Made by a program: the position numbers and the translations under genes. DNA of 10,219 bases, from the NCBI GenBank assembly GCA_018710805.1, contig DVJG01000025.1, positions 1 to 10,219 on the forward strand, written 5' to 3'. A model generated the notes under the pieces. The model was not told the DNA's origin, ran no database searches, and saw only the letters and a list, made by a program, of their open reading frames with translations. Numbering within the stretch: position 1 is the first letter of the stretch; every line of letters begins with the position of its first letter. This document shows, piece after piece, positions 6,314-10,219 of the stretch. The stretch comes from Candidatus Faecousia faecipullorum. Its GTDB lineage: Bacteria > Bacillota > Clostridia > Oscillospirales > Oscillospiraceae.

Positions 6314-6676
6314 TCACTTCGGCACCTCTCCGTTGGAAAGCGCCACGGTGAAGGTGAAATTGTATCTGACACGCTCCTCCTCAGGCTCCTGCACCAGTTC
6401 CAGGTCCGTAAAGTAGCAGTAACGAATGCCCATCAGCGGGTGCTGCAGATTGCCCGGCTCATCCTCCGCAAAGAGGGCCGCCAGTCTCTGAAAATCCTCT
6501 ATGGCAGTCTTCCCCCAGAAGCACCCGGAGCCTGTGACGATGTGCCGCACAGGCCCCATGCCTGTATAGAAAACCTCACCGTCCACGGTCTTGTATTGGG
6601 GTTCCCGAAGCCACTCCTCCCGGTAGCTTTCCGGATTCTGGGGCCAGACAAAGGTCTTGTAACTGAGCTTATCCAC
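6314..6676 (-). CDS. Small phage tail/baseplate-associated protein (last gene of the phage module)
   Basis: This 120-aa protein begins MDKLSYKTFVWPQNPESY. It has an aromatic, strand-rich middle (VFYTGMGPVRHIVTGSGCF), then a helix (AIEDFQRLAALFAED), an LQHPLMG turn and a C-terminal strand YNFTFTVA ending SNGEVPK. From memory, proteins of this layout occur in prophages of gut Clostridia near tail genes, and the FxWPxNP and HPxxG pattern loosely recalls the DNA-circularisation-N/baseplate family; the specific role is not established. The start is GTG 6676 with an ideal AAGGAGGT upstream, overlapping the previous gene by 8 nt. The C-terminus looks intact. In a complete phage a tape measure or baseplate gene would be expected next; instead the host terminator follows. 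Confidence 0.75.
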   Translation of the reverse strand: MDKLSYKTFVWPQNPESYREEWLREPQYKTVDGEVFYTGMGPVRHIVTGSGCFWGKTAIEDFQRLAALFAEDEPGNLQHPLMGIRYCYFTDLELVQEPEEERVRYNFTFTVALSNGEVPK

Positions 6677-7379
6677 GTCTTACCTCCTTCCGGTCCATGG
6701 CGGTGCAGGTCCGCACCCGCCGCATGCCGTTCCGGTCGTAGATGCGGTGAGTGTCCGTCCATCGGCAGGAGGTGTAGGTGATCTCCCATCCGGCGGTGAT
6801 AATCAGAACCTCGAACTCCCCCCGAGGTTCCGCAGGCTCCGGAGTCCCTGCAAAGATCTGCTCTTCCAGGGTCAGGGTCCACCCCTGCTTTCCCTGAGAA
6901 ATCCCTGCGGGTGTTTTTTCGCCAATGGCGTATTCCGCCCGAAAGCCCGTATCCCCCCGCTCTTCCACAACCTGAATATAAGGCTGAATGACCTGGTTGA
7001 AGTACACCATAAAACCGGGTCCAATTTCACAGTCGTCCGCCTCGGTGACCCCGGTGAAGGTGGCGAGAATGTTCACCACATACACCTGAGCCACGCCGTC
7101 ATAGGTGCAGGCATTCTGGACGCATACGGCTCCGGACCAGCGCAGAATCTCCGTAGCCCGCAGTGCCTCCACCTCGCAGGCGGTGCCGCCCATAGCTGCC
7201 GGGCACACAATGCTCACTTCCACCGTTACCGTCATGGACGCTCTGTCCACCTTTTCGATGTGAACCGCCGCCACAGGTCCTTTGATCTTGGGAAATTTCT
7301 GTCCGGGATAGGCGGCGTCGGCAATGAATTTTCCTTCCCTGAGCCGCCGCAGGACCAATTCTAAGATTGAATACCCCAT
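6669..7379 (-). CDS. Two-part phage tail protein, probable tail terminator-like N-terminus and tail tube-like C-terminus
   Basis: The 236-aa protein starts MGYSILELVLRRLREGKF. Residues about 1-105 show helix then strands typical of small neck/tail-terminator proteins, with a Cys-containing stretch (VCPAAMGGTACE, VCVQNACTYDG) ending NILATFTG. Residues about 110-236 are strand-rich (PYIQVVEERG, EYAIGEKTPAGISQG, WTLTLEEQIF) and resemble a tube-type barrel; this split is my inference from pattern, not a known assignment. I prefer ATG 7379 to the upstream in-frame ATG 7415 because it gives a 19-nt rather than 55-nt overlap with the preceding gene and has a GGAGAAGGGGG stretch upstream. It follows the head-closure gene, where a tail terminator is expected. 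Coding is confident; the function is moderate. Confidence 0.72.
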   Translation of the reverse strand: MGYSILELVLRRLREGKFIADAAYPGQKFPKIKGPVAAVHIEKVDRASMTVTVEVSIVCPAAMGGTACEVEALRATEILRWSGAVCVQNACTYDGVAQVYVVNILATFTGVTEADDCEIGPGFMVYFNQVIQPYIQVVEERGDTGFRAEYAIGEKTPAGISQGKQGWTLTLEEQIFAGTPEPAEPRGEFEVLIITAGWEITYTSCRWTDTHRIYDRNGMRRVRTCTAMDRKEVRRG

Positions 7380-7708
7380 GTGTCGTTGACCCCCTTCTCC
7401 ACACACAGTCCCCACTGATACAGAGCTGCATCAGCAAAATAGTAGATTTCCACCCGTCGGACCAGATAGGTTTTCTCCCCCAGCCCCAGGGTGTCTCCCT
7501 CCCGGACGTCCCCCTCTATGGGGCCCAAATAAACGTATTGTCCCCGGGTCAGTTCTCCTAAAAGCGTCGCCTCGCTTTCGATGCTCTGCCAGGAGTGGGT
7601 GTTCACGGGTCGGAAGAAGCCCCGGACATTCCGGGGCTCCTCCTCGTCTCGCAGAACCGTCAATGCCGTACCGTACCGGGCCATGACGTCCTCAATGGCT
7701 TTTCTCAT
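7361..7708 (-). CDS. Probable phage head-closure (head-tail joining) protein
   Basis: The 115-aa protein starts with an amphipathic helix (MRKAIEDVMARYGTALTV). Mostly beta segments follow: VRGFFRPV, LLGELTRGQYVYLGPI, GDTLGLGEKTYLVRRVEIYYF and ALYQWGLCVE. A small helix followed by a barrel is usual for head-closure proteins that seal the connector and receive the tail (SPP1 gp16/HK97 head-closure type). No single diagnostic residue is visible, so the call leans on position: directly after the gp6-like connector, before the tail proteins. The start ATG 7708 is 1 nt from the connector stop; its stop overlaps the next gene by 19 nt. The function could instead be another neck protein. Confidence 0.72.
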   Translation of the reverse strand: MRKAIEDVMARYGTALTVLRDEEEPRNVRGFFRPVNTHSWQSIESEATLLGELTRGQYVYLGPIEGDVREGDTLGLGEKTYLVRRVEIYYFADAALYQWGLCVEKGVNDTWGIQS

Positions 7709-7709
7709 G

Positions 7710-8069
7710 TCACACCCCCAGAAAGCAGAAGCTGTCCCGGAGATAGGGGCCCATGAGCATTCTCGCCTGGGTTTCCCAATTCCGGGCGGAAGTGCCCGAT
7801 GTGCTTCCTTCCTTCACGGTCAAATCCCCTGCCCGGAACTCCCGGACGTTCTTCCCCCGGCTGCAGTCCTCCAGGGCGGAAACGGCCAGAAAGCTGGCCG
7901 CCGTGACAAAAACTTCGCGGCAATCATCCACGGTCACATCATCCCGAAGCCTGGCTTCCAGACCTGCCGCTGCCGCTGCGGACAGTGTCTGCAAAAGCTC
8001 CTCCTGGCCTTCTGCCAAGGTCCCAGCCAGCTTCACGGCCTTGGAGAAGACCTCCTCCTGGATGCTCAT
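7710..8069 (-). CDS. gp6-like head-tail connector protein
   Basis: The 119-aa, largely helical protein (EEVFSKAVKLAGT, EELLQTLSAAAAAGLEARL, DDCREVFVTAASFLAVSALEDC) has the helical pattern of phage head-tail connector (gp6-like) proteins, which form a ring beneath the portal. After about residue 75 a loop (REFRAGDLTVKEGSTS) leads to a last helix (ARNWETQARMLMGPYL), also usual for the family. The start ATG overlaps the capsid stop (ATGA). There is no strong ribosome site of its own, suggesting translational coupling that ties its amount to capsid translation. The position right after the major capsid gene matches HK97-type phages. Good confidence in the module, moderate in the exact family. Confidence 0.82.
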   Translation of the reverse strand: MSIQEEVFSKAVKLAGTLAEGQEELLQTLSAAAAAGLEARLRDDVTVDDCREVFVTAASFLAVSALEDCSRGKNVREFRAGDLTVKEGSTSGTSARNWETQARMLMGPYLRDSFCFLGV

Positions 8070-9091
8070 ACCACCAGCACCTTGGCCGCGTCGGTGCAGA
8101 TCTTGCCAAAGCCCGCAATGGCGGTAATGGCAGCCCGCTCCAGCTGACGGTCAATGAGCTTGTCGTACTCCACCAGCACGTCTCCTGCCCGGATCTGCTC
8201 CAGGGCATAGCGGTTGTCCAGGCCGATGATGGTGCCCTCCTCCACGGCGGAAGTGCGGTGAAGCTGGGCGCCCAGAGGGGTGGAGAGCTTTCCGGTGCCC
8301 TGGAAGTTCAGACCCGTCATGGGGTTCTGCAGCTCAGGAATTTTCAGCATTTTGGTCATGGTGCCTGTGGAGCAGAGGATGGTGTTCATGGTGTAGGGGT
8401 CAAACTGGCCCCAGAATTCCACCATCTGGTCATAGGCCAGCGTGCCCTTTTCGCCAGAGATGGGAGAGGTGCCCACCGTCAGCACCGCAGCGGGGTTTTC
8501 GTTGCCGTCGCCGTCCTTCAGGACCTTCACGGCATCGGCAAGCTGCTGCTTCTGAATGTGGGCACCGATCTGCCGCAGCATGACGCCGAAGAGGTCCAGC
8601 TTCTGGAACCGCAGGGCTTCGTAGGAAGCCACCAGCATCCGGCCCCGTTTGGTCAGCTTCACCAGGTGCTCCTTGCTCTTGACCTCGGTCTCGGGGATGG
8701 TCTCACCCTCGGCCACATCCTTCAGCTCCTTGTCTTCGTCAGTGGCAATGGAGTAGATGGAGCGGTAGTCCATTGCGTCAATGATGGTGGTGGTTGCGGT
8801 AATGGCAGGCAGGATGTCGTTTTCCTCCATGCCCTGCCGCACGGTCCGGGCGATGTACTCGGGGAACAGCACAGCGGAGTCCATGGTGCGGAAGAACTTC
8901 TCCACAGGGGAAGAGCCCGCGCCCTTGGCCCGGATGCCGAAGCGCTTAAGCTGACGCTGGAAGGCATCGGTGCCCTCCAAAGCCGTGCCCCGATAGTTTT
9001 CGCTGGGGTCCAGGGACTCCAGCACCTGGGTAAAGCTCATACCCTCCTGGCGATACATACCCTTTTCCAGTTTCAGATTGTCAAATCCCAT
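8066..9091 (-). CDS. HK97-fold major capsid protein
   Basis: It builds the phage icosahedral shell. The 341-aa protein has a short charged N-terminal region (about 1-65), then a likely N-arm and capsid body (FFRTMDSAVLFPEYIARTVRQG at about 66-87), a strand/E-loop region with SIATDEDKELKDVAEGETIPE, a long spine helix (GVMLRQIGAHIQKQQLADAVKVL) and a C-terminal A-domain with IIGLDNRYALEQIRAGDVLVEYD. This layout is typical of HK97-type capsids. Two in-frame ATGs compete: 9097 and 9091. GGAGG (9099-9103) is 1 nt from the first and 7 nt from the second, so I chose 9091. Its location, following the protease and preceding the connector, is canonical. The N-terminal region is shorter than HK97's roughly 100-residue delta domain. 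Confidence 0.9.
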   Translation of the reverse strand: MGFDNLKLEKGMYRQEGMSFTQVLESLDPSENYRGTALEGTDAFQRQLKRFGIRAKGAGSSPVEKFFRTMDSAVLFPEYIARTVRQGMEENDILPAITATTTIIDAMDYRSIYSIATDEDKELKDVAEGETIPETEVKSKEHLVKLTKRGRMLVASYEALRFQKLDLFGVMLRQIGAHIQKQQLADAVKVLKDGDGNENPAAVLTVGTSPISGEKGTLAYDQMVEFWGQFDPYTMNTILCSTGTMTKMLKIPELQNPMTGLNFQGTGKLSTPLGAQLHRTSAVEEGTIIGLDNRYALEQIRAGDVLVEYDKLIDRQLERAAITAIAGFGKICTDAAKVLVV

Positions 9092-9123
9092 TTTCATTCC
9101 TCCATAAAGTAAATTTTATCAGA

Positions 9124-9145
9124 ATATCCCATGATTTTGGGATAT
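9124..9145 (-). promoter_or_regulatory. Hairpin in the protease-capsid gap
   Basis: ATATCCC (9124-9130) and GGGATAT (9139-9145) form a 7-bp perfect inverted repeat with an 8-nt loop, in the largest gap of the phage operon (70 nt). On the minus strand it is followed by TCTGATAAAATT rather than a T run, so it is not a clear terminator. It could stabilise a processed capsid mRNA end or mark a weak extra promoter; GATAAAAT is -10-like but lacks a good -35 box at the right spacing. Confidence 0.35.
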
Positions 9146-9157
9146 CGGATACAAAAT
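9131..9157 (-). repeat. Split second copy of the murI-leader element, upstream of the capsid gene
   Basis: On the minus strand ATTTTGTATCC and CAAAATCAT appear separated by GATATCC, whereas at 3328-3347 they are contiguous. The insert partly repeats the neighbouring TATCC. The match was read directly; a chance AT-rich similarity cannot be excluded. Confidence 0.45.
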
Positions 9158-9161
9158 AAGG

Positions 9162-10052
9162 TTAAATCAGGAAGCCGCTGTCCACAGCTTCCTTTTCCGG
9201 CTTGCGGAAAAGCTGGACAGCCGCGGGGTACATTTCATTCATCTTCTCTTCCAAAGCGGCTTTCAAAGCCATCAGGTCCTTTTCCCCCGCCGTCTGGGCA
9301 ATGCCCCGAAGCACAGGCTCGGAAACACCCAAATCCAGGCTCAGCCCCAGCCGGACCACATTGTCCTCCAGTTCCTTCCGGTACTGCTTCCCCAGTTCCG
9401 CCTGGGCGAAGAGTTTTCGATATTCCTCCTGGGCGCCGAACTCCCGCGCAAGCTCCTGCAGCTTTTTCCCGCCGCCCATGGCTTTGAGCACGCCGGCCTC
9501 CCGCTGGGCAGGCACCGCCACAAAGGAGAATTCATAGGCGTCCATAGGTTCCCGCAGAATGGCCCAGCAGGTAACGCCATCGTAGACTTCGCCCTTGCGG
9601 TGGCCGCAGGTTCCGTAGTCCGCGCCGCAGACGGAGCATACCGCCCGGCCCATGGCGCAGCCCACACTGATCTCCTTGCGGATGCCGGCTTCAATGTCGG
9701 CAATGGTCTCGTCCCCTTGACCGCCCCGCCGGATGTAGGCCCAGGCTTTAATGTAGCTGACCCCTTTTTCCCGGACCACCTGGGTCTCAAAAATTCTCGC
9801 CACTTGGTTTTCCGCACTCCACCGGTGGTCAACAATGCCCGTTTTGCCCAGGAACAGACGGGCAAGTTCCGGAAGAGCTTCCGTATCGAATCGCTCGCCG
9901 TCCCGGTCCACCTGGTCGTCACAGAGCCGCAGGGAGAACACATATACCTGGTCCTCCTTGAGTGTCCCCTTGGCCAGGGCGTTGATTTTTTCCAGCTGGG
10001 CTGCGGTGGGCACGCCGCTGGAACATACCTCGCTTTCCTTTTTTACCTGCAT
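9162..10052 (-). CDS. Prohead protease (HK97 gp4/S78-like) with Cys/His cluster and long helical C-terminus
   Basis: It is predicted to process capsid proteins during head maturation. In the 296-aa protein, His76 (GIVDHRW), Ser129 (KEISVGCAMG) and an acidic residue near Glu174 (DAYEFSFVAVPAQREAGV) fit the His-Ser-acid layout of caudoviral prohead proteases, where the serine sits in an E-x-S-x-G strand. Straight after the serine lies C-S-V-C, then C-G-H (Cys139, Cys142, Cys149, His151), spaced like a small metal-binding knuckle. Residues about 190-285 are charged and helical (KKLQELAREFGAQEEYRKLF, LMALKAALEEKMNEMY), possibly acting as a scaffold, since no separate scaffold gene precedes the capsid. 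ATG 10052 has AAGGAGG just upstream, overlapping the portal stop. The gene is confident; the metal site and scaffold role are inference. Confidence 0.83.
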   Translation of the reverse strand: MQVKKESEVCSSGVPTAAQLEKINALAKGTLKEDQVYVFSLRLCDDQVDRDGERFDTEALPELARLFLGKTGIVDHRWSAENQVARIFETQVVREKGVSYIKAWAYIRRGGQGDETIADIEAGIRKEISVGCAMGRAVCSVCGADYGTCGHRKGEVYDGVTCWAILREPMDAYEFSFVAVPAQREAGVLKAMGGGKKLQELAREFGAQEEYRKLFAQAELGKQYRKELEDNVVRLGLSLDLGVSEPVLRGIAQTAGEKDLMALKAALEEKMNEMYPAAVQLFRKPEKEAVDSGFLI

Positions 10053-10063
10053 AGTTTTCCTCC

Positions 10064-10219
10064 TTATGCCTTTCGGGCCTCTGCCCGGTATTTTTCCGCC
10101 TGGGCGGAATACAGCTCCGCCTGGGCCTCCTGGTTGATGTCCTGCAGACTGATGTCATCCCAGCGAATGTCCACCCGGTCGTCAAGCCCCTCCAGCGCCA
10201 AAAATGTCCTGCAAATCTT
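10064..10219 (-). CDS. Phage portal protein, C-terminal 51 residues (5' end off-window)
   Basis: On the minus strand the frame ending in TAA at 10066-10064 is open to the window edge. It encodes a tail with the segment DIRWDDISLQDINQEAQAEL followed by an Ala/Glu-rich helix ending RAEARKA. Portal proteins of SPP1 gp6/DUF1073 type commonly end in a similar acidic I-x-W/F-x-D/P segment with an Ala-rich helix. The portal ring is the DNA entry and exit channel of the head, and its gene normally precedes the protease and capsid genes, as here. The gap to the protease start is 11 nt, and its stop codon adjoins the protease ribosome site (TAAGGAGG). The diagnostic core of the protein is outside the window, so the call is by tail and position. 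Confidence 0.72.
   Translation of the reverse strand, partial: KICRTFLALEGLDDRVDIRWDDISLQDINQEAQAELYSAQAEKYRAEARKA

Larger units (their letters stand above)
6314..10219 (-). mobile_element. Prophage-like head/neck gene module (right end off-window)
   Basis: Seven same-strand genes follow the canonical order of tailed-phage head assembly: portal, protease, capsid, connector, closure, tail terminator/tube-like, small tail protein. Most neighbours overlap or are within a few bases; the exceptions are 11 nt before the protease and 70 nt before the capsid. The left boundary, inferred from gene content, lies between the stop of the last phage gene (6314) and the host terminator. No integrase, att repeat, tape measure or lysis gene is visible in the window. 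Confidence 0.85.

Noticed and set aside
7985..9112. A 375-codon plus-strand open frame opposite the capsid gene
   Set aside because: It is longer than the capsid frame but is its antisense: rich in His, Gly and Gln with no recognisable fold. The minus-strand frame has a clear capsid layout, a ribosome site and operon context.
9919..10185. An 88-codon minus-strand frame at the right edge
   Set aside because: It overlaps the protease and portal genes in another frame and has no family signal. The frame ending at 10064 has a portal-like tail and places its stop at the protease ribosome site.
1..10219. CRISPR array, tRNA or rRNA genes, insertion sequence or transposase
   Set aside because: I saw no regularly spaced repeats, cloverleaf-like segments, rRNA stretches or transposase motifs on either strand.

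Overview
The window joins two kinds of DNA. Positions 1-6312 are an ordinary bacterial chromosome segment. Positions 6314-10219 are the head-assembly end of a tailed-phage (prophage or prophage-like) late operon on the minus strand. The host looks like a GC-rich member of the Clostridia, in the general style of Oscillospiraceae gut anaerobes. This is inferred from tightly packed genes with strong AGGAGG ribosome sites, a DegV-like gene end, the acetylase branch of diaminopimelate synthesis, and phage proteins of a type I associate with that group. No rRNA or other marker fixes the taxon.

Chromosomal layout: (a) 1-171, the 3' end of a probable DegV-family fatty-acid-binding protein, followed by a two-way terminator shared with the next gene. 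(b) A lysine/meso-DAP block: dapH (minus strand) diverges from a translationally coupled dapL-like deacetylase and patA-like aminotransferase (plus strand). Together they cover N-acetylation, transamination and deacetylation in the acetylase variant of DAP synthesis. Back-to-back promoter candidates lie in the 118-bp divergent gap. (c) A plus-strand run of murI (glutamate racemase), udk (uridine kinase), a HAD phosphatase and a DUF89/ARMT1-like metal-dependent phosphatase. It has its own promoter candidate and ends in a strong terminator at 6282-6312. DAP synthesis and D-glutamate supply both feed peptidoglycan precursors, so blocks b and c share a cell-wall theme.

Phage layout, in transcription order from the right edge: portal protein C-terminus, prohead protease with a cysteine/histidine cluster and a long helical tail, HK97-type major capsid protein, gp6-like head-tail connector, probable head-closure protein, a two-part probable tail terminator/tube protein, and a small tail-associated protein. 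The genes overlap or nearly touch, as in one transcript. The run stops next to the host terminator, with no tape measure, baseplate, lysis or integrase gene on that side. The phage segment is therefore either a truncated prophage or a head-gene-only element; the window cannot decide which.

The least explained signals are: the abrupt end of the phage module against the host terminator; the cysteine/histidine cluster and possible built-in scaffold in the protease; and a 20-nt element upstream of murI that recurs, split by 7 nt, upstream of the phage capsid gene.
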